Source: Solirubrobacterales bacterium
Lineage (GTDB): Bacteria; Actinomycetota; Thermoleophilia; Solirubrobacterales; 70-9
DNA: 58,495 nt
Assembly (NCBI GenBank): GCA_017304845.1
Contig: JAFKLL010000020.1
Location: 1 to 58,495 of the forward strand
Reading direction: 5' to 3'
Shown here: positions 17,681 through 26,158 of the stretch, in pieces
Layout of the letters: the number at the start of each line of letters is the position of its first letter
Numbering within the stretch: position 1 is the first letter of the stretch
Notes under the pieces: generated by a model
What the model saw: the letters and a program-made list of their open reading frames with translations, nothing else
The model's database searches: none
Told to the model about the DNA's origin: nothing
Made by a program: the position numbers and the translations under genes

Positions 17681-19524
17681 GCGCACCGGGTGCGGTGTTC
17701 AGACGGGTGGCCGCCGCCTTCACGGTCGGCTCCCGGGTGATCTTCACCGGCGCCGACGGCGAGACCCTGAGCGTCGCCGCGGCGACCGTCTCGCCGATCT
17801 CCTTCGACCCGCCTCTCGTGATGGTCGGGTTCGACGATGCCGACCGGGTCGGCACCATGCTCGAACAGGCCGAGACCTTCGCCATCACCGGCCCCGGAGG
17901 CCGGCTCCACTGCCGGTACGACGAGACCCTGACCGCCGCCGACCAGAAGATGACGGTCGGTCGGGTCACCGAGATCCTCACGGGTGAGGGCGAAGGGGGA
18001 CGGCCACTGCTCTTCAGCCACAGCGACGATGCCCAGCTGATCGGCCACCTGCCGAGCCAGGCCTCGCCGATCGGCTGGCTGGGCGGAGCGGATGCCGGCG
18101 ACGAGCCGCCGTCGCGCCCCCTGGCGACGATCGCCGTGGTCGGCGGCGGAGCCTCCGGCACGCTGACCGCGGTCCAGCTCCTGCGCCGCACCGCGCCGGG
18201 GCTCAAGGTGATCCTGATCGAGCGGTCCGGCCGCCCCGGCCCGGGCGTCGCCTACGGGACCGAGGAGGAGCATCACCGCCTCAACGGGCCGGCCGCCCAG
18301 ATGATCGGGCTGCCCGACCGCCCCTACGACTTCCTGGAGTGGGTGCGAAAGAAGGCCCCGGACACCCAGCCACAGGAGTATCTGGCCCGCCGGGACTTCG
18401 GGCAGTACCTGGTCGACCTGCTCGAGCGGACGATCAGGGACTCGCCCCACGCCTTCTTCCGGTCGGTGGCCGGCGAGGTCGTCGGGATCGATCCGGGCGA
18501 GCCGGGCTCGCGAGCCCGGCTCCGGCTCGACGACGGCCGCGAGATCGAGGCCGACCGGGTCGTCCTCGCCCTCGGCAACGGCCGGCCTCGCGACCCGGCC
18601 GGGCTCCCGCCCGAGCTCGTCGAGGGCGACGGCTACGTCCCCGATCCCTGGGCGCCGGGCGCGCTCGACCGGGCGCTCGGCGACGAGTCGGTGCTGGTCG
18701 TCGGCACCGGACTGACCATGGTCGACGTGGCGATCTCGCTGGGCGGCTCCGGCGGTCCCGCCATCCACGCCGTGTCCCGGCACGGGCTGCTGCCCCGCGC
18801 CCACGACCACGCGATGCCGGTGCGCGGCCGCCCGGTCGCCGTGCCCGACGACCGATGTTCGCTCACCGAGCTCACCTCCCGGCTGCTGACCGAGATCGCG
18901 GTCGCGGGGGCGAGGGGCAAGGACTGGCGGTTCGTGCTCGACTCTCTGCGGCCGATCACCAACGACCTCTGGCAGGCGCTCGACCGTCGCGATCAGAAGC
19001 GGTTCGTCACCGACCTCAGCCGCATCTGGGGCGTGCATCGGCACCGGATGGCGCCCCGGGTCGCGCTCCAGCTCGAACGGCTCAAGAACGACGACCGCCT
19101 GAGCGTCCACGCCGCCTCGATCAGCCGGATCGAGCCGGCCGGCGGGCGCTGGCGGGTCGAGCTCGGCCTCAGCTCCGGCGAGGGGCGGGAACGACTTGAG
19201 GTCGATCGGGTCGTCAACTGCACCGGGCCGACCTGGGATCCCCGCAAGCTCGAGCACCCGTTGACCGACGACCTGACGTCTCGCGGGGCGCTACGCCCCG
19301 ACTGGCTCGGCATCGGCTTCGACGTGGACGACGACGGGGCCCTGATCGACGCCGACGCCCGGCCGAGCGACCGGATCTTCGCGATCGGCCCGCCCCGCAA
19401 CGGGGTCCTGCTCGAGACCACGGCGGTGCCGGAGATCGGCCGTCAGGCCGAGCTCCTGGCGGAACTTCTGCTGGTCGACCTGGCCGGCGTCCTGGGGCGG
19501 ACCAGGGCGCTCAGCGCGGCCTGA
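17677..19524 (+). CDS. flavin reductase domain fused to FAD/NAD(P)-binding oxidoreductase
   Basis: 615 residues in two parts. Residues 1-130 resemble the flavin-reductase split barrel (FRRVAAAFTVGSRVIFTGADG, SFDPPLVMVGFDD). From about residue 148 an FAD/NAD(P)-binding domain of the HpxA/YdhS-like type follows: Rossmann motif VVGGGASG at 155-161, GPGVAYGT, LALGNG, VVGTGLTMVD as second dinucleotide site, and FAIGPPRNGVLLETTAVPEI at the end. It overlaps the SsuE-type gene by 4 nt. A role in electron supply or oxidation of an organosulfur substrate is inferred from context. Confidence 0.82.
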   Translation: MSAPGAVFRRVAAAFTVGSRVIFTGADGETLSVAAATVSPISFDPPLVMVGFDDADRVGTMLEQAETFAITGPGGRLHCRYDETLTAADQKMTVGRVTEILTGEGEGGRPLLFSHSDDAQLIGHLPSQASPIGWLGGADAGDEPPSRPLATIAVVGGGASGTLTAVQLLRRTAPGLKVILIERSGRPGPGVAYGTEEEHHRLNGPAAQMIGLPDRPYDFLEWVRKKAPDTQPQEYLARRDFGQYLVDLLERTIRDSPHAFFRSVAGEVVGIDPGEPGSRARLRLDDGREIEADRVVLALGNGRPRDPAGLPPELVEGDGYVPDPWAPGALDRALGDESVLVVGTGLTMVDVAISLGGSGGPAIHAVSRHGLLPRAHDHAMPVRGRPVAVPDDRCSLTELTSRLLTEIAVAGARGKDWRFVLDSLRPITNDLWQALDRRDQKRFVTDLSRIWGVHRHRMAPRVALQLERLKNDDRLSVHAASISRIEPAGGRWRVELGLSSGEGRERLEVDRVVNCTGPTWDPRKLEHPLTDDLTSRGALRPDWLGIGFDVDDDGALIDADARPSDRIFAIGPPRNGVLLETTAVPEIGRQAELLAELLLVDLAGVLGRTRALSAA

Positions 19525-19526
19525 GC

Positions 19527-20732
19527 TCAGCGGCGGATCAGCAGCCTGGTCGCCTTGGCCCGGACCGGCGAGCCGGTCGAGCGGAGCCGGAAGTTGATCC
19601 GGGCCTTCCACCGCGGGGCACGGCCATGGACGCGCACGGTCATGCGCCGAGTCTTGGTCTGGGCCGGGCGGACGGAACCGAACGAGCGGCAGCGCCAACG
19701 CACGAGGAGGCCGATCCCGGGGCCGGTCAGGCAGACCCGGGCGGGCTTCGAGACCTGGTCGCCGACGTTTCGCACCTTGACGGTGTAGGTCACCTTCCGG
19801 CCGGCCCGCACCACCCGGCTCCTCGGGTTCACCCGGAGCTGGAGCCGAGGGCCCTTCGGGGGGTTCGTCCCGGGGTCCGTGATGTGCTCGTCCACGGTGC
19901 GGGTCAGGGTGATCGCGCTGGGGCCGAGATCGAGGTCGTTCAGGTTGGCGAGCAGCGACTCGAGGTCGAGCCCTCCGAGGTCGGTCCCCGCCGGGATCAC
20001 GCCCCCGAGGCCTCCCTCGACGAGCTGCGGGAGGTAGTCGAGGATCATCTGGCAGGGATCGATCAGACCGAGGATCTTGGTGCGGCCGGAGAACGGCCCC
20101 AGCTGCGACCACTCGGCGGTGATCGCTCCGGTCCCGGCCGTGCCGTCGACGAACCGGGTGCCGGTGGTGAGCGAGGTCGACTCGGTCGTGAAGTGCACGT
20201 TCATGGGGGAGAAGCCGCAGGTCAGGTTGCTCAGGAGCGGCTTGATCATCGAGCCGATGTCGAAGCCGCCGGTGCCGCCCGCGCCCGAGATCAGGTCGGC
20301 GATGTCGATGCCGGCGAGGTCGGCGAGCGCGGCGACGTCGAGCTTGACCCAGATGCCGGCCGTGGCGTCGAGGTCCAGCTGCCCGGTGGCGCGGTTGAAG
20401 GTGCCGGTGGCGGGGCTTTCGATCCCCATGAAGCCGCGGACCGTGACCGGGTCGTCGAGCCCGAGCTGAGGCAGCGTGAAGGAGCCCTTCGGGATGGTGA
20501 CGTTGCCCGCCTCGTCGATGGTCCCCTGGAGGGAGGAGTCGGAGGCGATCGTGTCGAGCGGCAACTCGCCGATCGAGCCGATCTGGATCTTGCTCTGGTC
20601 GAACTGGATCGCGAACGGCTCGTCTTCGGCGCTGGCGGCCGAGGGCAGAGCGCCCAGCGCGCAGACGCCCAGCACCATGGCCAGGACGGTCAGGTGACGG
20701 ACCAGTTTGGATCGGCTCTCGGTGACCCGCAT
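19527..20732 (-). CDS. secreted protein with CARDB-like C-terminal module
   Basis: 401 residues. The start at MRVTESRSK was chosen because GGGAG lies just upstream and a standard signal peptide follows (LTVLAMVLGVCALGALPSAASA). The middle domain (TGTFNRATGQLDLDATA, LTCGFSPMNVHFT, GTGAITAEWSQL) has a counterpart in the protein at 43384-44670. The C-terminal about 100 residues form a beta-sandwich module (RAGRKVTYTVKVRNVGDQVSKPARVC) shared with two other secreted proteins in this window. Function unknown. It interrupts the sulfonate gene set on the opposite strand. Confidence 0.75.
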   Translation of the reverse strand: MRVTESRSKLVRHLTVLAMVLGVCALGALPSAASAEDEPFAIQFDQSKIQIGSIGELPLDTIASDSSLQGTIDEAGNVTIPKGSFTLPQLGLDDPVTVRGFMGIESPATGTFNRATGQLDLDATAGIWVKLDVAALADLAGIDIADLISGAGGTGGFDIGSMIKPLLSNLTCGFSPMNVHFTTESTSLTTGTRFVDGTAGTGAITAEWSQLGPFSGRTKILGLIDPCQMILDYLPQLVEGGLGGVIPAGTDLGGLDLESLLANLNDLDLGPSAITLTRTVDEHITDPGTNPPKGPRLQLRVNPRSRVVRAGRKVTYTVKVRNVGDQVSKPARVCLTGPGIGLLVRWRCRSFGSVRPAQTKTRRMTVRVHGRAPRWKARINFRLRSTGSPVRAKATRLLIRR

Positions 20733-20797
20733 GTTTCTCCCTTCGATCGCGGGAACTCCCACCGGCGCTCCGCGCCATCTCCCGCTGGTGATCGCAC

Positions 20798-20803
20798 TAT
20801 ATA
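20798..20803. promoter_or_regulatory. shared -10-like TATATA between divergent genes
   Basis: An AT-only hexamer (CTATATAC context) lies midway between divergent starts at 20732 and 20861, about 60 nt from each. It can be read as a -10 in both directions. No convincing -35 was found. Confidence 0.35.
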
Positions 20804-20860
20804 CGGGCTCAGGCACCCCCTAAGCTGTTTCGTGAGTTCACCGATCGACGAGGAGAAGCG

Positions 20861-21793
20861 ATGTCCGAGGCCCAGTTCGAGAAGGAAACCGACCAGAAGG
20901 GCGCCTTCGTCCGTCAGACCAGCGCCTTCCGGGAGCGAGTCACCGCCGATGGGTCATCCGGGTTCCAGGCGGCTCCCGGCCGGTACCACCTGTACGTCTG
21001 TTACGCCTGCCCCTGGGCCTCGCGCACGATCATCTACCGCAAGCTGAAGGGGCTCGAGGACGTGATCTCGATGACCGCCGTCGACCCGGTGCGGGACGAG
21101 AAGGGCTGGCGCTTCATGGCCGACGAGCCCGACCCGATCAACGGCTTCGAGTACCTGAGCGAGGCGTACCGCCTCACCGACCCGGACTTCGACGATCGCG
21201 TCACGGTGCCGGTCCTCTGGGACAAGGAGACCGACCGGGCCGTCAACAACGAGAGCAGCGAGATCATCCGCATGCTGGGCACGGAGTTCGATCAGTGGGC
21301 CGGCAACCCGGGCCTGGATCTCTACCCCGAGCCGCTGCGAGGCGAGATCGACCGACTCAACGAGCGGATCTACAACTCGATCAACAACGGCGTGTACCGG
21401 GCCGGCTTCGCCACCACGCAGGAGGCCTATGAGGATGCCTTCGTGGAGTTGTTCGAGGCCCTCGACTTCATCGACGACCTGCTCGCCGAGCAGCGCTACC
21501 TGACCGGGGAGGAGCCGACCGAGGCGGACTGGCGCCTCTTCGTCACCCTGATCCGCTTCGATGCCGTCTACGTCGGCCACTTCAAGTGCAACCAGAGGCG
21601 CATCGCCGACTACGACAACCTGGCCGGCTACCTGCGCGACCTCTACCAGCTGCCCGGCATCCGGGACACGGTCAACATGGACCACATCAAGCGCCACTAC
21701 TACATCACCCACCCGAAGATCAACCCGACCAGAATCGTCCCGATGGGCCCGATCCTCGACCTCGAAAGCGACCCCGGCCGAAGCCACCTCTAG
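20861..21793 (+). CDS. glutathionyl-hydroquinone reductase-like Xi-class GST
   Basis: 310 residues. The catalytic CPWA motif (YACPWASRTIIYRKLKGLEDVISM) and the long all-alpha C-terminal domain (NNGVYRAGFATTQEAYEDAF, YLTGEEPTEADWRLFVTLIRFDAVYVGHFKCN, DTVNMDHIKRHYY) are diagnostic of the ECM4/YqjG family. Known members reduce glutathionyl-hydroquinones using glutathione. Actinobacteria usually use mycothiol or another thiol, so the physiological thiol here is uncertain. A good Shine-Dalgarno (GAGGAGAAG) precedes the ATG. It directly precedes ssuC, separated by an 18-bp hairpin. Confidence 0.92.
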   Translation: MSEAQFEKETDQKGAFVRQTSAFRERVTADGSSGFQAAPGRYHLYVCYACPWASRTIIYRKLKGLEDVISMTAVDPVRDEKGWRFMADEPDPINGFEYLSEAYRLTDPDFDDRVTVPVLWDKETDRAVNNESSEIIRMLGTEFDQWAGNPGLDLYPEPLRGEIDRLNERIYNSINNGVYRAGFATTQEAYEDAFVELFEALDFIDDLLAEQRYLTGEEPTEADWRLFVTLIRFDAVYVGHFKCNQRRIADYDNLAGYLRDLYQLPGIRDTVNMDHIKRHYYITHPKINPTRIVPMGPILDLESDPGRSHL

Positions 21794-21813
21794 CCACGGC
21801 GGGCCTAGTCCCG

Positions 21814-21860
21814 AATCCGGTGCGGAATCATTCCCTATGCGGATGATTCCGCACCGGATT
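21814..21860 (+). terminator. 18-bp perfect hairpin between the GST gene and ssuC
   Basis: The arms 21814-21831 and 21843-21860 are perfectly complementary with an 11-nt loop, starting 20 nt after the GST stop. It could terminate the GST transcript or act as an attenuator for ssuCABD. Confidence 0.65.
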
Positions 21861-21878
21861 TGACCTCTTCGGAGGTCA
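21861..21878 (+). promoter_or_regulatory. UUCG hairpin that hides the ssuC ribosome binding site
   Basis: TGACCTC-TTCG-GAGGTCA forms a 7-bp stem closed by a UUCG tetraloop. The GGAGG that serves the ATG at 21882 (6-nt spacing) lies in the 3' arm, so folding would block translation initiation. It abuts the 18-bp hairpin upstream without a gap. Confidence 0.6.
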
Positions 21879-21881
21879 TTC

Positions 21882-22871
21882 ATGACTTTGTCGGTCAAGT
21901 TTGATAGGTTGCTCGACCTAATGTCGAGTAACTCCATCAAGATTGACGAGAACTTCCCGGAGCGGGACGCTCCAGTGACGCTTGCGGCCGGAGCTACGGC
22001 CGGCTCGCAGGCATTCCCCTCGCCGCAGGGCTCGCAGCGGAACGACACCGCGCTCGGCGCCCCGGGTCGAAAGGGCCCGGTGAAAGCGCCCCGTTGGCTC
22101 AAGCAGCTCGCGGTGCAGCTCTCCGCGATCACGGTCCTGATCGGGATCTGGTGGGCGGTCGCGGCGGCCGAGATCTGGCCGCCCCTGCTGCTGCCCTCCC
22201 CGGCGGACGTCTTCCACCAGCTCTTCGTCATCACCGGCACCCACGACGGGATCCGCGGCTACTCCGGCTACTTCCTCCAGGAGCACCTCTGGCACAGCAT
22301 GTCCCGGCTCCTCCAGGGCGCCGCCTGGGCGGTCCTGCTCGGGGTTCCTATCGGCATCCTGCTCGCCGTCGTGACCCCGCTGCGCTGGATCTTCGGCCCG
22401 GCCATCGACTTTCTCCGCAACCTGCCGCCGCTGGCCTACTTCAGCCTGCTGGTGATCTGGTTCGGGATCGACGAGACCCCCAAGGTCGCTCTCCTCTTCC
22501 TCGCCGCCTTCCCGCCGATCGTGATCGCCACGGCCAGCGCGGTGCGCAACGTCCCGGTCGACCGGATCAACGCGGTCAGGATGCTCGGCGCCAACCGATT
22601 CCAGACCATCGTCCACGTCACCGTGCCCTCGATCCTGCCCGAGGTGATGACCGGGATCCGGGTCGCGATCGGGATCGCCTTCACCACCGTCGTGGCGGCC
22701 GAGACGATCAACGGCATCCCCGGGATCGGAGGCATGGTCAGCGATGCGCAGCGCTACAACGCGACCGACGTCGTGGTGCTGGGAATCATCGTGATCGGCC
22801 TCTGCGGGCTGGCCATCGACGGACTGATCCGCCTGGCCGACCGCCTCCTCGTCCCCTGGCGGGGCCACTGA
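21882..22871 (+). CDS. ssuC: sulfonate ABC transporter permease
   Basis: 329 residues. After an unusually long non-conserved N-terminus of about 70 residues come six membrane segments of the SsuC/TauC type. They begin WLKQLAVQLSAITVLIGIWW and PPLLLPSPADVFHQL and include the cytoplasmic EAA loop (VPVDRINAVRMLGANRFQTIVHVTVPSILPEVMTGIRVAIG). It forms the channel for sulfonates delivered by SsuA. The start was set by GGAGG at 21871-21875. An in-frame ATG at 21921 would shorten the leader part. Genes for SsuA, SsuB and SsuD follow in the same direction. Confidence 0.9.
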   Translation: MTLSVKFDRLLDLMSSNSIKIDENFPERDAPVTLAAGATAGSQAFPSPQGSQRNDTALGAPGRKGPVKAPRWLKQLAVQLSAITVLIGIWWAVAAAEIWPPLLLPSPADVFHQLFVITGTHDGIRGYSGYFLQEHLWHSMSRLLQGAAWAVLLGVPIGILLAVVTPLRWIFGPAIDFLRNLPPLAYFSLLVIWFGIDETPKVALLFLAAFPPIVIATASAVRNVPVDRINAVRMLGANRFQTIVHVTVPSILPEVMTGIRVAIGIAFTTVVAAETINGIPGIGGMVSDAQRYNATDVVVLGIIVIGLCGLAIDGLIRLADRLLVPWRGH

Positions 22872-22943
22872 CCTTCGCCGGTCTCCGACCGGCTCCACCC
22901 AACCAATCCCCTCACCACTGAACCAGGGAGGTTCAAGACCAAA

Positions 22944-24053
22944 ATGAATACGTCTCATCCCAACACTTCGATCCGCAATCTGCGGCTGCTCCTCGTCCTC
23001 GCCATGATCGTCGCGGCCTTCGGCCTGATCGCCTGCGGCTCGGACGACAGCTCCGACTCCGGCACCGACGACGCCGCCGCGGCCAGCGCGCCGGCCGACA
23101 CCGCCTCGAGCGACGCCCCGAGCGAGATCCGCATCGGCTACCAGCTGATCCCCAACGGCGACCTGATCGTCAAGAACGAGGGCTGGCTCGAGGACGCCTT
23201 CCCCGACAGCACGATCAAGTGGGTCAAGTTCGACTCGGGCGGTGACGTGAACACCGCCGTCGCGGCCGGCAGCATCGACATCGGCCTGGCCGGATCGGCG
23301 CCGGTCTCGAACGGCGTTTCGAGCGGCATCGCCTACAAGGTGCCGTGGATCCACGACGTGATCGGCGACGCCGAGTCGCTGGCCGTCAAGTCCGACTCCG
23401 GCGTGACCGACGTCGCCGGGCTGAAGGGCAAGACGATCGCGACCCCGCTCGCGTCGACCGCCCACTACAGCCTCCTGACCGCGATAAAGAACGCCGGCCT
23501 GCAGCCCAGCGACGTCAAGGTCGTCGATCTCGAGCCGGACGCGATCCTGGCGGCCTGGACCCGTGGCGACGTCGACGGCGCCTACGTCTGGAACCCGACC
23601 CTGGCCGAGCTGGTCAAGGACGGCGGCACGATCATCGAGTCGAGCGCGAACCTGGCCAAGCAGGGCGCGCTGACCGCCGACCTCGCGGTGGTGACCGACG
23701 ACTTCGCCGGCCAGTACCCGGATGCGGTCCAGACCTGGGTCGACACGCAGAACAAGGCGGTCGAGCTCTACAAGTCGGATCCGCAGGCGGCCGCGAAGGC
23801 GATCGCCACGGAGCTGAGCATCTCGCCGAAGGAGGCCCTGGAGCAGACCAAGGGCCTGGAGTTCCTGACCGCGCAGGAGCAGTCCGCGCCCGAGTTCCTC
23901 GGCACCGAGGCCGCGCCCGGCAAGCTCGCCGACGCGCTGCAGTCGACGGCCCAGTTCCTGGCCGACCTCGGCCAGCTCGAGGGTCAGGTCCAGCCGGGCC
24001 TCTACAAGGATGCGTTGGCGCCGCAGTACGTCAACGCTGTCACGGGCGGTTGA
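22944..24053 (+). CDS. ssuA: sulfonate-binding lipoprotein
   Basis: 369 residues. A signal peptide with lipobox LIAC (Cys31) is followed by a Ser/Asp/Ala-rich linker and an SsuA/TauA-type periplasmic-binding domain type II (IRIGYQLIPNGDLIVKNEGWLED, SIDIGLAGSAPVSNGVSSG, GKTIATPLASTAHYSLLTAIKNAGL). It captures alkanesulfonates or taurine at the outer face of the membrane. GGGAGG precedes the ATG. Its stop overlaps the TTG start of the ATPase gene. Confidence 0.92.
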   Translation: MNTSHPNTSIRNLRLLLVLAMIVAAFGLIACGSDDSSDSGTDDAAAASAPADTASSDAPSEIRIGYQLIPNGDLIVKNEGWLEDAFPDSTIKWVKFDSGGDVNTAVAAGSIDIGLAGSAPVSNGVSSGIAYKVPWIHDVIGDAESLAVKSDSGVTDVAGLKGKTIATPLASTAHYSLLTAIKNAGLQPSDVKVVDLEPDAILAAWTRGDVDGAYVWNPTLAELVKDGGTIIESSANLAKQGALTADLAVVTDDFAGQYPDAVQTWVDTQNKAVELYKSDPQAAAKAIATELSISPKEALEQTKGLEFLTAQEQSAPEFLGTEAAPGKLADALQSTAQFLADLGQLEGQVQPGLYKDALAPQYVNAVTGG

Positions 24054-24913
24054 GTACCGCCTCTCCCACGGCGACGGGCGGCGCCGGGTCCCAGCCGGGA
24101 TCCGGCGCCCCCGGGTCGCGCCCGCATGGGCCGGTGGCCGGCCGGATCTCGCTGGCCGAGATAGTCCACCGCTACGGCGCGGACGATCCGGTCATCGACG
24201 GCCTCGCGCTCAACATCGAGCCGGGGGAGTTCGTCTGCCTGGTCGGTCCCTCGGGCTGCGGCAAGACGACGCTGCTCAAGTTGGTCGCCGGCTTCGAGTT
24301 CCCGGAGGGCGGCCAGGTAGTCGTCGACGGCTCCCGGGTGAGTCGGCCGGCGGGAGACCGGGCCGTGGTCTTCCAGCAGCCCAATCTCTTCCCCTGGCTG
24401 AGCGTGCGGGGGAACGTCGAGCTCGGCCCGAAGCTCTCCGGAGTCTCGAAGGAGGACCGTCGCATGGTCTCCGACCACCTGCTCGAGATGGTCGGCCTGG
24501 CCGACGCAGCCGACAAGAAGCCCTGGGAGCTCTCTGGCGGAATGCAGCAGCGCTGCGCGATCGCCCGGGCCCTGGCCACCGACCCCTCGATCGTGTTGAT
24601 GGACGAGCCGTTCGGCGCCCTCGACGCGATCACCCGGGAACGGCTCCAGGACGAGCTGCTCGAGATCTGGCGCCAGAGCCGGGCCACGGTCGTCTTCGTC
24701 ACCCACGGCGTGGAGGAGGCCCTGTACCTCGGCACCCGCGTCGTCGTCATGGGCGATCGTCCCGGCCGGATCCTGCTCGATCTCCCGATCGGTTCGTACG
24801 GGGCGGAGACGGGCGGCGAGGTCAGGCGCTCGGTCCGCGATTCGGCCGCATTCCTAGATTTGAAACGCCAGGTCCGCGATACGATCGCGGGCGCCCGAAA
24901 GGAATTGAGTTGA
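24050..24913 (+). CDS. ssuB: sulfonate ABC transporter ATPase
   Basis: 287 residues starting with TTG at 24050, whose last two bases begin the TGA of ssuA (TTGA overlap). Walker A GPSGCGKTT, Q-loop VVFQQPNLFPW, signature LSGGMQQR, Walker B IVLMDEPFGALD and the switch His (FVTHGVEEAL) are all intact. A proline- and glycine-rich N-terminal stretch of about 35 residues precedes the domain. The open frame runs further upstream inside ssuA but has no coding support there. Confidence 0.92.
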   Translation: MSTASPTATGGAGSQPGSGAPGSRPHGPVAGRISLAEIVHRYGADDPVIDGLALNIEPGEFVCLVGPSGCGKTTLLKLVAGFEFPEGGQVVVDGSRVSRPAGDRAVVFQQPNLFPWLSVRGNVELGPKLSGVSKEDRRMVSDHLLEMVGLADAADKKPWELSGGMQQRCAIARALATDPSIVLMDEPFGALDAITRERLQDELLEIWRQSRATVVFVTHGVEEALYLGTRVVVMGDRPGRILLDLPIGSYGAETGGEVRRSVRDSAAFLDLKRQVRDTIAGARKELS

Positions 24914-26046
24914 CCCGATCCGATTCAGAATCTCCGCCCCGTTGGCACTGGTTCCTGCCCACGTCGGGAGACGGCCGCAACGTGACCAACGTGGTCGATC
25001 GCCTCGGCCAGACCGCGATGCCGCGGCCGGCCGACGTCTCCTATCTGGCCGAGGTGGCGAAGGCCGCCGAGCGGGCCGGGTTCGAGGCGGTGCTCACGCC
25101 GACCGGATCGGGTTGCGAGGACGCCTGGGTGACCTGCGCCGCGGTGGCCCAGCACACGGAGCGGCTCAAGTTCATCGTCGCCTTCCGTCCGGACGCGATC
25201 CATCCCGCCTGGGCCGCCCACCAGTCGGCCTCGTTCCAGCGCCTGACCGGCGGCCGTCTGCTGCTGAACGTGGTCACGGGCGGCGATCCGGTCGAGCAGC
25301 GCTCCTTCGGCGATCACCTCGACAAGGAGTCGCGGTACCGCCGCACCGGGGAGTTCCTCGAGATCCTGAAGCGTTCCTGGTCGGGCGAGATCTACGACCA
25401 CGAGGGCGAGTTCTTCCACCTCGACCAGGGCGGCCTGCGACGGACGCTCGACGGCGTCGAGATCCCCCGCGTCTACTTCGGCGGCGCCTCGCCGCCCGCT
25501 CTCGAGGTCGCGTCCCGGTACGCCGACACCTGGCTGACCTGGGGCGAGCCGGTCGAGACGGTCGCCCAGCGGATCGTCCCGGTCCGGGAGAAGGCCGAGG
25601 CCGCCGGCAGGGAGGTCCGCTTCGGCCTCCGGATCCACGTGATCAGCCGGGACACCGAGGCCGAGGCCTGGCTGGAGGCGGATCGCATCCTGGGCGCGCT
25701 CGACCCCGATCAGGTGGCGGCCGCCCGGGAGAAGTTCGCGCGGATGGAGTCGACCGCTCAGTCCCGGATGACCGATCTGAGCCATGCCGACGACGGCGCC
25801 GCGCTCGACCGCGACGACCTGGTGATCGCCCCGAACCTGTGGGCCGGGATCGGCCTGGTCCGGGAGGGGGCGGGCACCGCGATCGTCGGCAGTCACGAGC
25901 AGGTCGCCGAGCGGCTGCTCGAGTATCGGGACGTCGGAATCGACGAGTTCATCCTCTCCGGGTACCCGCATCTGGAGGAGGCCCTCAACTTCGGTGAGAA
26001 CGTGCGACCGATCCTGGACGCGGCAACCCTGGGTGCGACGGTCTGA
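24910..26046 (+). CDS. ssuD: FMNH2-dependent alkanesulfonate monooxygenase
   Basis: 378 residues, close to the usual length of SsuD. It is a bacterial-luciferase-like TIM-barrel enzyme that cleaves C1-substituted alkanesulfonates to aldehyde and sulfite. Family landmarks: WFLPTSGDGRNV, GFEAVLTPTGSGCEDAWV, KFIVAFRPDAIHPAWAAHQSASFQRLTGGRLLLNVVTGGDP, DKESRYRRTGEFLE and VYFGGASPPALEVASRYADTWLTWGEP. The start is TTG at 24910, overlapping the ssuB stop as TTGA with AAAGGA upstream. FMNH2 is presumably supplied by the SsuE-type reductase at 17153. Confidence 0.94.
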   Translation: MTRSDSESPPRWHWFLPTSGDGRNVTNVVDRLGQTAMPRPADVSYLAEVAKAAERAGFEAVLTPTGSGCEDAWVTCAAVAQHTERLKFIVAFRPDAIHPAWAAHQSASFQRLTGGRLLLNVVTGGDPVEQRSFGDHLDKESRYRRTGEFLEILKRSWSGEIYDHEGEFFHLDQGGLRRTLDGVEIPRVYFGGASPPALEVASRYADTWLTWGEPVETVAQRIVPVREKAEAAGREVRFGLRIHVISRDTEAEAWLEADRILGALDPDQVAAAREKFARMESTAQSRMTDLSHADDGAALDRDDLVIAPNLWAGIGLVREGAGTAIVGSHEQVAERLLEYRDVGIDEFILSGYPHLEEALNFGENVRPILDAATLGATV

Positions 26047-26135
26047 GCCGTTGCACCCTCGTGACCCTTACGTCTCACTTTCGTAACATTTGGCTCCCAG
26101 AAAGGGAAAACGCCGCCTGCCGTACTAGCCTGCAT

Positions 26136-26149
26136 CGAACACATGTTCG
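26136..26149 (+). promoter_or_regulatory. LexA/SOS box
   Basis: CGAACACATGTTCG is a complete match to the Gram-positive/actinobacterial SOS consensus CGAACRNRYGTTYG. It lies 10 nt upstream of the ATG at 26159 and just downstream of a -10-like TACTAG (26123-26128). Bound LexA would therefore occlude transcription start. Confidence 0.75.
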
Positions 26150-26158
26150 GGAGGATCC

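Noticed and set aside
23345..24049. Long N-terminal extension of ssuB inside ssuA
   Set aside because: The extension is a shifted-frame shadow of ssuA. Homology to ABC ATPases starts after 24150, and a TTGA overlap start is available at 24050.
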